NCBI GenBank assembly: GCA_003008705.1
Contig: PDUO01000033.1
Span: 127,223-191,222, forward strand
Source of the DNA: Pezicula radicicola
Lineage: Eukaryota > Ascomycota > Leotiomycetes > Helotiales > Dermateaceae
Direction of reading: 5' to 3'
Length of the DNA stretch: 64,000 nucleotides
The position numbers and the translations under genes were made by a program. Position 1 is the first letter of the stretch, and each line of letters begins with the position of its first letter. The notes below the pieces were generated by a model. It ran no database searches. It saw only the letters and a list, made by a program, of their open reading frames with translations, and was not told where the DNA came from. Shown here one piece after another: positions 24,201 through 34,937 of the stretch.

Positions 24201-24229
24201 GACCTTGTATTAATGAGTATGCCTGGCAT
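18266..24229 (-). CDS. Nonribosomal peptide synthetase, A-T-T-C-C
   Basis: A single uninterrupted frame of 1987 residues. Residues 1-200 look like the worn C-terminal part of a condensation domain. The adenylation domain follows (about 210-730): VVFTSGTTGNPKG at 376 for ATP binding, TYGTAEIT at 511, YRTGD at 605, GRSDLQVKIRGQRIEF at 623 and GSTGKANRK with the catalytic Lys near 720. Two thiolation domains stand in tandem, LGGDSL at 803 and again at 916, each with the Ser for phosphopantetheine. Condensation domain 1 has the intact HHALTDG at 1151. Residues 1430-1540 resemble the tail of a lost adenylation domain. Condensation domain 2 has SHSVYDG at 1682, keeping the catalytic His, as fungal terminal cyclising domains do. 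There is no thioesterase or reductase. The aligned specificity positions suggest an alpha-amino acid (first position Asp), but I cannot name the substrate. The gene is divergent from an efflux pump. Confidence 0.97.
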   Translation of the reverse strand: MPGILINTRSQSSKPSSGKSSFSIRLGKTYKPHVLRGAWLVLLARYSLAGMIEVEAIGSSGRVEITTDPSLETRVFFDQIRQHTIGNGYFTYGSANTFPLAERSRLRDENVKFTTGFFDKRVDNPDLSTCHIAVVVTDSSITVSVDEILSSRKHDADLPKRLAGQLQAVASHLQKAAPDSTIGAIDFMSSYDWEDATQTDLPYPEVKHNTLHNLMVQNSLPDSPAIDAWDGTLTYAEFDHASSVLANKLQRAGVHRGSHVPLFFEKSMWQPVSIFACCKIGAAFVMISYDLPLARIQSILGQLKDKQGRTSQVALSSVQEREKAASFVPTVISVDSNTIYESPDSLDSDSTVRVDSDVEDEGQEWRAIQPEDRAYVVFTSGTTGNPKGITISHQNACSFIPAWAKLRGHPGGPGVRHSQILSYAFDMCLVEILVCLCTGSCLCIMSEDERMNDLAPSLVRYGVTQLHTTPSVSEILNPAELPALKHIHFGGEWVTHGLVNKWLPDVDVLLTYGTAEITNECGGSRVSQEPGFGNGCIGRPFGARMYITNPTNPHQRLPRGFVGEIIVEGPGISEGYIANPTQTAKVFVQDLAWAPPVNGKPRRFYRTGDVGYIDADGLFFCRGRSDLQVKIRGQRIEFAKVESNIQVLLPQATRVIVDTVVLRGGTKSLVTFLQLDTTALADRDGIIESLQTQLPIKLMPAFVPSAFIFVDRIPLGSTGKANRKRLKELVGNVSMAELLRMKTLTAEPPSEQGNQAALTTVQTNHHAIQPKQRGREETLRRIWAAVLPCGEDEITPEANFFALGGDSLLAMKTVSVANRECIKLSVSEIFKNPTIRALAQLGTADKSIDTTRTTTTRAVIVKDTPASPPTVNITTTVAKAEANPSRSSGKTLQKLWATVLQLNAEEILAESNFIALGGDSLYAMKLVSLAHKESLSFSVSDVFKYPSFEALVDKVDGVSKRPLPTKAVPASTPPSTNVPAKDQVQSPHHRSRVPTSHKSSLPKTSSPIPAANKRDIATTWGIASESIEDVSATTPLQESLFVLSKINEGTHILQYEFNIPHNVSLQRLRDAWRRVVDRNSILRTRFFMSTTALLQVVLADDFHWEVRDEVDSAQARLRLRQDLVNNEEHLSDFVVFHTQSGDTWTLIWTIHHALTDGYATALITDAVIKSYQGHTTPQLESFISFSRSGEESTLSERDRKYWETKLGGCQSVMFPALSKEAGYRVRTNSRLSQIIPKPVATSGAQYTTSFLLKVAWALTLAKVTETDDVVFGCVISGRSDPRSMEVLGPLVHSVPLRVKVDRAISAGEFLQQVHEELVNMMAFEHIGLSRISRLSPELRKVCYFQNTLNIKAFRPDSEESVPAELAWMKPNDAAHESPQALAVGCMFVSNGIHLVAQYDDNVIKEEAVAEALAYFANTVQVLASVPPETTIGSILSDRKDVDKYASDEVEKHVRRWLPKGGKCAFSTISSHDMPEMLVAFLDLGADTTNSAFADEVARIRYQLVKELPENLIPVAFYPIPEYCHSSAGNSAAKRRPYIFSESVSAQVGVDTALIQDITPVTPYQKRVIDLMVKTPGFGTFCRQYTVLPELDIERLAEAWDLVCASLPATRTRIAFGPDDQSARLVTCSTWQKLDVSHQSSFEAAETYIDRLRVEAGSPGSALARAAIVHVPRSPSTFVFAMSHSVYDGTSLDVIWQALGDAYWTGNVTQVQLPFRRLIDHLQSIDRSPAKQFWKEYLRDAPPTVFPTNLTPDHVVQLTGRETLVIPLPRRLGSPTTTSTLVRAAWGLTIGSYTGSHDVVYRSLLSGRTIPVDGIEHMSGPTLNYAPTRVHTDGDGTTVASFLAQIQKDSAEILAHETLGLDAISELSPEIASVCDSFNNALVVHPRSTMEGDRPLPLQLKSNDMDLTGYVALVLTCRLHADEVVAETLHDPKVVDDTGARDILARFSSFLGALAAAERVPGFTVGALQQFLEYNFSTLTVVGAECEG

Positions 24230-24912
24230 GATCTGACTGGACTAGGGTGATTGCGCTTACTTGTTGTTGGAGACCTTGAGACTACTTATGAGAACGCGCC
24301 ATTCCGAGCTCTTACTTGTTCTTCCACCGGAATGGGTCTGCTCTTTGCGGAGCATCCGCTTCAGACTGGGCCTGACGATTGGCCGGGATGTTGGAGCATC
24401 CCATTAAATCCGAACTGTGTTGTGAAGTTCTCAGATCAGACTGTTCGAGCAAAGGTGTATCTTCCAGGCCAAAGCAGCAACAATACCCTTTTTTCAACTG
24501 AGCCACTGTCTACGGGCTTTTCTAAGTGCTCGCAATATCAGAGAGATTCCTTGCATTTACAAGTGAAATTGCCGTAAATGTCACACTGTCGCTCGAAAGA
24601 AGCCCGCTGAATGACGTGATCCGGTTGGTTGGCTTTGGGGAGTTAGATAAGCGACGTACTCTACTCATCCCACATGGTCCCGCGCATCCCACATACTTCC
24701 AGCACATCCCACATACTTCCGAGAGCCTCATAGATAAGCGCAAGGGCGCCCTAAGACAGGTCAACATATTCGACGCCCATGTCCTAAAAGCTTAATATCA
24801 ACATTTATTTGAAGGAAAAAACTTCTACTCCTATTGAATACATTTCCGAGCCTTAATCCATGTTTTACAACCTCTAGAGTAGAGAGGCAGATTAACTCAC
24901 CAGACACCGACA
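24230..24912. promoter_or_regulatory. Bidirectional promoter of NRPS and efflux pump
   Basis: This 683-bp gap separates the two divergent starts, so it must hold both promoters. Within it the decamer CATCCCACAT occurs three times in the same orientation, at 24666, 24685 and 24705, spaced 19 and 20 bases. The last two copies extend to CATCCCACATACTTCC. Such phased repeats are what one expects of a binding site for a pathway regulator, which is inference. No small gene is supported here. Confidence 0.7.
24666..24720. repeat. Three phased copies of CATCCCACAT
   Basis: Exact decamer copies start at 24666, 24685 and 24705, about two helical turns apart. The site lies roughly 440-490 bp from the NRPS start and 190-250 bp from the pump start. 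Confidence 0.85.
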
Positions 24913-26892
24913 ATGAGTGAGGAAAAAGGGGTGGCAGGTATGTCGAAACCGGATGGTGGATCTGGAACAGACATAGGATTGGCAGCGCCGTCCGATGAGA
25001 GTATTCCACAGCAAGAGAAACAAGAAGTCTCTTGGCGACTTGTTTTGATTTTTGCCGCCATGGCAATTGCTGTCTTCTGCGGTGCTTTGGTATGTAATCA
25101 TTCTGCGGATGCTCTGTGGATGCCATCTCGGTCGAGCACAGCTCGGATAAGCATGTGCTAATAGACTGTTCCTAAATAGGATGTAAATTTGATCTCTACA
25201 GCAGTCACAGTTATCACTGATACTTTTGGCAGTGCTAATGATGCCGGTTGGTATGGAACCGCGTAGTAAGTGAAGACGGACAATATGACCCTCTCAAGCG
25301 CCGCGTCTGACCATATATCACAGTAACTTGGCCCTGTCTTGTTGCCAGATGAGCTGGGCCCAGATTTACAAAGCTTTCCCAGCCAAATACGTCTTTTTTA
25401 GCGCTTTCATCGTGTTCGAACTTGGTGCTCTAGTCTCGGCGCTGGCTAGAAACTCGGTAACGGTCATTCTTGGGCGTGCTATCTCGGGTGCTGGGATATC
25501 AGGATCCTTCGTCGGTGCCTTGATCATCGTATCATACGTTGTCCCACTGCGATGGCGGCCCCTAATGACCGCGTTTTTCTCCGTTTTGATCGGTTCAACA
25601 CAGACGGCAGGCCCAGTGCTCGGAGGCGCCTTGACAACTCGGCTCTCATGGCGCTGGTGTTTCTGGATCAACCTGTGAGTTAGCCGGCCGAAGACTATAA
25701 AGCCTATCGCTAGCGATCAGGAAGGAGAGTGATTTACTGACTGAAAATAGACCACTAGGTGGATTAAGTCTATTACTCGCATCTCTTGGTGGATCCATCA
25801 AAGAGCCCGAGGGCAAGCGCGGTGGCAAAACCGGGAAGCAGCTGCTCCGAGAGTTTGACGTATTCGGCTTCGCCGTTTGGGTCCCAGCCGTGATTTGCTT
25901 GACGCTCATCCTACAGTTCGGCGGTGTACGGTACGCGTGGAACAGTGGCGAGCTCATTGCCCTTTACGTAGTAACCGTGGTGCTATTTACGCTTTTTGTT
26001 GCGCTACAAGTCCGCGCCGGCGAAAAGGCGCTCGCGCCAGCTCGTATTGTCAAGCAGAGGAGTCTTGCATGTTCGGCGCTATACATGTTGTTCATGCAGG
26101 CGGCTAAATCCCAGCTTTCATACTTCGTGAGTAAATATCTCGACGTAGACTAAAGTTATTTCATGGCTAATTAATTATACACAATAGCTGCCTATCTTCT
26201 TTCAAGCTGCTCAGGCCGATTCAGCGCTCCAGTCAGGAATCAATACTATCCCTAGCTTTCTCAGCTACGTCATCTCACAGATCCTAACGAGCATAAGCAT
26301 TTCATGGCTAGGTCTCTATACGCCTTTCATGCTGGCCGGAAGTTCGCTGGCTGTGGCAGGTACCAGCCTCCTGAGTACTCTAAACGTATCGACTAATTCG
26401 CCACACCGGATTGGATATCAGGTGCTAGCAATGTCCGGTTTTGGTCTCATGTGGAATGGGCCAACAATTGCAGCTCAGACTATTTTTCAAGATCCTCGTG
26501 ATACCCCGGTAGCGCTGACAATCATCACAACATTTCAGGATCTAGGAGCTAGTCTTGGGGTAAGCATCGGCACTGCCATTCTGCAGGGCATTGTGCGACG
26601 GGACCTACTGCTCCTCATCCCGGGAATCACAACGGAGCAAATATCAAATGCAGGAATCACAGGGCTGCAAGCTTTCTTAGCCCCAGACCAAAGATACCTA
26701 GTGGCCAACGCATATGCTCATGCAGTGCGGATGGTGTTTACGGGATCAGTAGCGCTTACAGCTGCGACACTTGTGCTTGCTTTATTTGTTGAATGGAGGA
26801 GTGTCAAGAGCAAGGGTGAGAAGCATAAAACTCCGGACGACGAGGAGCATAAAACTCCGGACGAGGACGTTGAGGTACATAGCAAAAGTTAA
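24913..26892 (+). CDS. MFS multidrug/toxin efflux pump (DHA2, 14-TM type)
   Basis: Five exons (24913-25089, 25180-25265, 25324-25674, 25751-26126, 26188-26892) sum to 1695 nt, giving 564 residues. It is a proton-driven drug or metabolite exporter of the plasma membrane. Markers are the acceptor helix ending DVNLISTAVTVITDTFG, WYGTAY, the antiporter motif region GRAISGAGISGS with GPVLGG, and WRWCFWINLPLGG, which is characteristic of 14-helix family members found beside fungal toxin clusters. The C-terminus has a small internal duplication (KHKTPDDE, then EHKTPDED). An alternative Met lies at 24940. It shares its promoter with the NRPS, so export of the NRPS product or self-protection is the likely role. 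Confidence 0.95.
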
Positions 26893-27925
26893 GTAACTTA
26901 TAGTGCTATAAGTAATTAGAATATATTAGCTTATTAGCTATTAATTTATTGTAATTAATCTAAATTAAATTAGATTACTATTACATAATAGAAATATATC
27001 TATAAGGACGCTGAAGGCCCCTTATACTTTAGTTATTTAAGCTTATATTTAAGCTTAGATAAGTAACTAAACTACTTAGATACTAAGATAACTAACTAAG
27101 CAAGCTAATTAGTATAAAAGAAGGTTAGTATAATTTATTATCTACGTCTTTTATTCTATAATAACTAAAAAAAAGAATTTATTATAATAGACTAAATAAT
27201 AAATAGTATACTACGTCTAATAATATAGTATATTTACTAACTAATCTCTACCCTCTTCTATAAAGAGAGATTTCCCCTTTTATAGTAGGTAGTAGGATCC
27301 CTTCGGGTCTTTATTTATATATAAACCCTCGATCTCCCGAAACAAAAGTAATAGTCCCTTTGTTATATACTAAATACCTAGGCCTAGACCCTTGTTGTAC
27401 CCTCTTCTAGTAAATTAATTTCTAGTCTATAATAAAACCCTCCCCTTTGTACTCTTGTCCCTAAGAGCCTTTTAATTATAATTAGAGGACCTACGTTAGG
27501 CTACTATCGTATACTACTAGTAAGGTATATTTGTTTTTTACTAATAATAGTATAGCTGTTATAAAGTAAGTGGTTATCGACCCTTAGCTGGTTGTCGTTA
27601 TCTTCTACTATATTGCTATCCCCTATATACCCCTTAGCGACGACTTTATCTTAGTGATTTACTATAGTAATAAATAATTAGAGTAAATAATCTGCAAGTA
27701 AATAACTCTACAGTAAATCATCCTGTGGTAAATAATCCTATAGTGAATAACCCCCAGGCAGCCCTCTCCCCGATAAGTATAAATATGTTACTTTAGCCCT
27801 CCTCTTACTTCTTCCCCTTTTAACAACAACCTTAACTTACTACTTTACTACTACTACTACTTAACGTCTTCCCTTCTTCGTCTACTTTTCTTTATCTATA
27901 ATTATTAATCGAAATAATCTTTAAA
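26893..27925. other. AT-rich repeat-derived DNA
   Basis: AT content rises sharply just after the pump stop codon and no frame is open. Around 27290-27430 the text (GGATCCCTTCGGGTC, ACCCTCGATCTCCCGA) looks like a worn LTR or other repeat. At 27683-27755 a 15-16 base unit, AGTAAATAATC plus four or five variable bases, is repeated about five times. Confidence 0.6.
27683..27755. repeat. Short tandem array, 15-16 bp unit
   Basis: Five imperfect units of the form AGTAAATAATCCTAT stand head to tail. They probably belong to the surrounding dead repeat. Confidence 0.75.
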
Positions 27926-28120
27926 ATGTCTAGTAATATTTTCCCCTAGTAATCTTACTATAATATTACCCCTTAGGCTACGGGCTCTACTCCTCGACTT
28001 CCTCGTCCTTGCTGCCTTTGTTGTTCGAAGAACATTGCTGTAGACCCTAGCCTTATATATATAAAGCAGCCGGGTTGAAATATCTACAACTATTATATAG
28101 GGAAGAATATCAATCGGGTA
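27926..28120 (+). pseudogene. RIP-mutated unknown ORF
   Basis: From an ATG at 27926 one frame is coherent apart from stops. It reads MSSNIFP, then TAG TAA, SYYNITP, TAG, ATGSTPRLPRPCCLCCSKNI and onward to a TGA at about 28075. The early stops are what CAG or CAA codons become by C-to-T change. A CCLCC cysteine pair is visible. I do not recognise the family; a retroelement or a repeated host gene are both possible. Confidence 0.45.
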
Positions 28121-28329
28121 GGATCCTTTCCTCGAGCATCAATAGTCGTCTAATTTATGTAGGTTATAAGCAAGCAAGACCTGGTAAGATTGTATCGTGT
28201 TTCGAAGATATGTTATCTAGTCGTGAAGCTAAAGGGTTAGCCCTAACCCTCTACGCCAACCTTTATATCTCCTACAATGAAGACGATTATTTTACGCAGG
28301 GGCAAGTATCGACGTATTATTTTAAAGGA

Positions 28330-29110
28330 TGCTATCTGAATCTGACGTCTCCTTCCGGTATATAAACAGCATCTACATAGGTTGCTGGACTTCCGAGGAG
28401 CCAGAGTACTACTGCACCCACGATGATGATGATGACGACGACGATGAGGAATACAGCCTAGCTTTGCGCAGCGAAGATCACATCGTTGACCTCGGATGCT
28501 CTCTCTTATCCGTACTTCACCTATTGAAAGAGAATTGTTTGAAGAGTTTCCAGTGAGTTGATCTTCCACCGAGCCACCCTGTGGTGCTCACGCAGACCTG
28601 TAGTTAGCATGTGGGCATATATGTTCCCGCGAGCTTACTCAGCACTTTTGGATACTTATCTAGGAAGCAAGCCAATCTCGAGTTCTTATCACTCACCATA
28701 GATCCAACCTGCTTAGAGAGTAAGGCCGTTACCTTCAACCTCACCAAGTTTCATCGCCTCAAGGCGTTTTTGTAGAGAGGCATAAGTACTCTCAAGAATC
28801 TTCATGGTCTACTCAATATTCTGCAAACGAATTCCAAACATCTAGAGCGTTTGGAGTTAGGCTTTGCTGGTCGCGGCAAACTCCTTTGGGCTCGGAGCGG
28901 TTTGACGTTTCCATCTCTGCAAACAATATCACTCTCCCACGTATATTTTACTGCCATCACGCCAGATCTATTCCTTTTGCCCGCCAGCCGAACGTTGAAT
29001 GAAGACAACACGATCAACAGGAGAAAGCAAGCCGAAGTAGGTAAGGGAGTTTACTTTGTACACAGTATCAGTATCTCAAAAGCACTCTATGTTATACGAA
29101 TTATGTTATA
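28330..29110 (+). pseudogene. F-box/leucine-rich-repeat type pseudogene
   Basis: Two frames hold the remains of an F-box or LRR protein. The first (to 28558) ends LGCSLLSVLHLLKENCLKSF after an acidic run of eight Asp. The second (from about 28620) reads VPASLLSTFGYLSRKQANLE, FNLTKFHRLKAF, a TAG at 28773, RGISTLKNLHGLLNILQTNS and LERLELGFAGRGKL. The spaced leucines fit LRR units. The TAG stands where the family would tolerate Trp, so a single G-to-A change explains it. A frameshift between the two parts is also required. Confidence 0.6.
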
Positions 29111-29119
29111 GATTAATAA

Positions 29120-31885
29120 TCAGACCTCATCATCATCTCCAGCATACCGATAGAAGGCCGTATACACAGGTTTTGGCGGCCACTCCGGCTTCTTATACGG
29201 ACCCTGGAACGTGTACTCCCCAGACCCAATTTCTTCCTGTAGCGAAGTACCTGGCAATTGCACAATCGCGGTGGTATTTGGTGGCACTACAACCTTCAGC
29301 TTGAAATCTGAATCATGAATCTTCCACTCTACACTGATCAGGCCATACGGGCTATTCAAGCTCGCCTTGGCCGACGTGAGAGAGCCGCCTGGAATCGGCG
29401 CAACGCGAATCTTTCGCCAACCAGGCTCCGCGGCTGCTAAGCCTCCGATATTCTTATGTATCCAGTCAGCAACAGAACCAAAGGCATAATGATTAAACGA
29501 GGTCATTAACCCAGGGTTGATTGACCCGTCCGGTAGCATAGAGTCCCAACGCTCCCAGATAGTTGTCGCTCCCATGGTAACTGGATACAACCACGATGGA
29601 TTCTTGCGATGTAGCAACATGCGATAGAAGATCTGCGTTTGATCTACCGCCGTCAGCGCGTGCCCTAGTACCGGCGTCCCCGCAAAGCCAGTTGCAATGC
29701 GGAATCGCGCCTTGCTACGGATGATGTATTCAAGTCGCTCGCCTGCCTTGCGCTGCTGTGTGCTAGAGGAGAACAGATTGAAATAGATGGCAAGTGCCAA
29801 CGCCGTCTGCGAATCACTAACAACCCGACCATGGGGTGTGATGTACTCGGCCTGGAAGGCCGTTTTCATGGCCATTACGCTTGAATTATAGCGCGTAGCA
29901 TCGTCTGAGTTTCCGAGGGCGGAACTGATCTTGGTCATTCGGTCGGTCATGCCGATTAGAAAGGCGTTGGCCACAAACTCTGGATCTGTTGCCCCGTTAC
30001 TTGGGTCTTGAGGAGGTGCGACTGGGTCCAACCAATCGCCTAATTGAGGGTGGTCTGAGGTATCCCAAAGGTTATTGTCATGTCGTGGAATACCTTGGTC
30101 AATCCAGCTCTGCATGCTCTCATATTGCTGAGACAGAATACCGGAATCCCCATAGGCCAAGTATAGGTCCCAGGGAAGGGATACGGCAACATCCCCCCAG
30201 ATTGCTTGGGCCTTTCTGCTCCTAGTTTTGAAGGCCGGGTGTCTAGATAGTACATCAGGAACAACAAGAGGTGGCACTTTTCCTCCATTTTCATGTTGCT
30301 CAAAGGACAGGTCCTTAAGCCAACCCTTTAGGAGCCCAGCGCTGCGGTAGAGATAACTGGCAGTTGGGCCAAAGGCCTGTATATCCCCAGTCCAGCCCAG
30401 TCTTTCGTCACGCTGTGGACAATCCGTAGGAATGCTGAGGAAATTCCCACGCATGCTCCACACTACATTCTGATGCAACTTATTGAGATCTGAATCGGAA
30501 CACTCAAACCAGCCTGTTCTCTCCATATCGCTATGTATGACTATGGCCATAAGATCCTCCAGTTCTGGCACGCCATTATTGCTGGGCCAACCTGTAACTT
30601 CAACATACCGAAAGCCATGGTACGTGAACTTCGGTTCCCACACTTCAGGTTTGGAGCTCAAGATTAATGTGTCTTTGGCTGATGCACCCCACAAAGGTCG
30701 GGTACCAGCTTCGCCGTGCTCGAGAACTTCCACATGCTGGAAAGTAATGGTATGGCCTTCAGGCCCTTGAACAGACACTCGAAGCCAGCCTACTAAATTT
30801 TGACCGAAATCAACGAGGACCTTTCTGGCAGGACTCTTTGAAATTGAGATTGGATGCACTTCTTCAATTCGTCGCACTGGAGGTGCGTCAGATGGTACGA
30901 GCTTGGTAGCCATCTTTAAGATCGGTGCGGTTGTAACCGCTGTCCAATTCTTCGCACTAAAGCCGATCTGGGTCCACCCTGTAGGCTCTTTTCTCGAATC
31001 GTAGACTTCGCCGTCGTAGAGCTCCGATGTGATGATCCCACCAACACTAGCAGACCATTTTTCATCTGTACCTATATATTCCGTAGAGCCATCTTCGTAG
31101 TCGACGATGATCTGAGCAATGAATCCAATGCTGTTGCCTCAAATATTTCGAGATCCGCCATGAAAACCTAGCCTCCCAGCCCACCAGCCTTCGCCAACGA
31201 TCGCACCTATCACATTTGGACCTTCCTTCAACTGATCAGTGACATCGAAGGTCTGATACGCCAGACGATTTTCATAACTAGTCCATCCTGGATCCAGCAC
31301 ATGATCTCCTACCCTGTGGCCATTGATCGTTGCTTCGTAAACTCCATGAGCAGTCGCATAGAGGCGTGCGCTGCAAATTCTTTCCGGAACTTCGAAGGTT
31401 CGCCTGAATAGAACGGGCTGTTTAGGCCCTTCCGGGTTGGAATATAGAGGAGCCTCGATCAGTGAGCATTTCCAGTCATCTGGCCACAGAAGACCAACCT
31501 CGACAAAGTAGCTTGCAGACCACGGCGTCGACGTACTATCTTGGCCGAAGGCTCTCACACACACTGTTGCAGCTTCACGAGATTTTAGCGGCCTCGCGGG
31601 CCAGGGTACCAGAACAGAATTGAAGCTTGGAACCTGATATGTCTCTTCCGATGCATTCTCAAAACATATTCTAATCTCATAACGTTCCCGGATCCAGTTC
31701 CTGGCATCCCCAGTGAACTTCCAGGAAAGTCGTGGTTTGCTTTCGGCGATGCCCAAAGCCTCACGGTGATGCTCAAATGTGATCTCCGATATACTCACAA
31801 ACATTTCTGGAGTAGAAGTCAACGTGGAAATAATAGATGCTGCCATCGGTAGCAATGTACTTTGACCCATAAAGTTGGCTTCCAT
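29120..31885 (-). pseudogene. GH78 alpha-L-rhamnosidase with one in-frame stop
   Basis: GH78 enzymes hydrolyse terminal alpha-L-rhamnose from plant glycosides, pectin side chains or algal polysaccharides. A 922-codon frame is intact except for one TGA at 31141-31139, in GGSRNI-stop-GNSIGF, where relatives usually have Trp (RNIWG). The order is the N-terminal beta-domains (PRLSWKF, ARLYATAHGVYEATINGHRVG, GWWAGRLGFHGG), then the catalytic barrel with the acidic motif DCPQRDERLGWTGD and WERWDSM, then the C-terminal beta-domain. A downstream Met at 31804 (MFVSISEITFEHHREALG) matches the usual family start better than the first Met at 31885. There is no signal peptide, as in intracellular fungal members. 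TGG to TGA or CGA to TGA fits RIP-like transition. Readthrough or sequencing error would leave an active enzyme. Its neighbours are a sulfatase and a sugar transporter. Confidence 0.9.
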
Positions 31886-32403
31886 TATAAAATCTCGGTC
31901 GTGACTGGACCGACGACCGAGGCTTAGAGAAAGGCGGGTGAAGTGGGTTGTGGGGTTCTTTCAATGTGGGACGTAAGACTACTGTTTTCATCCTGCTTTA
32001 CCCCAGTATCCCCACAGGAACATTGTAATCACTAGCTTCAAGAGAATCTCAAAATACCACGAGTGAGTGGTGGGGTCCTTCCATCCTGAGCCCAATGGTT
32101 TCAACTCAGGAATCATCGCTACGTCCATTGCCTATGCGACTTTCACAGAACACATATGTGGTTCTGCTGATGCCAATACTAATCTGAGTAGTTAGATTAC
32201 TTTCTGTGAGGTTGGTGCTCGTTGGTGCCCTTGGTCTTCCCCTGTCCATAGGATTCAAGGAATAGAATCGAGTCGAGGGACGTTGAAGGACATTAGTATT
32301 AAGGAGCCCTCACCATCGGATACTTGTTATGATGACATATCACAGGTCAATATTGTGATTGGCAATGCGGGGGCAACTTGAGTTGGACATTTAGTCTTAT
32401 AAT
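31886..32403. other. Gap between rhamnosidase and sulfatase
   Basis: About 520 bp. It holds the presumed rhamnosidase promoter and the sulfatase 3' flank. No gene is visible. Confidence 0.5.

Positions 32404-34937
<2,534 letters not shown>

Noticed and set aside
22000..24229. Many shorter frames opposite the NRPS
   Set aside because: They are shadows of the long coding frame on the minus strand and contain no motifs of their own.
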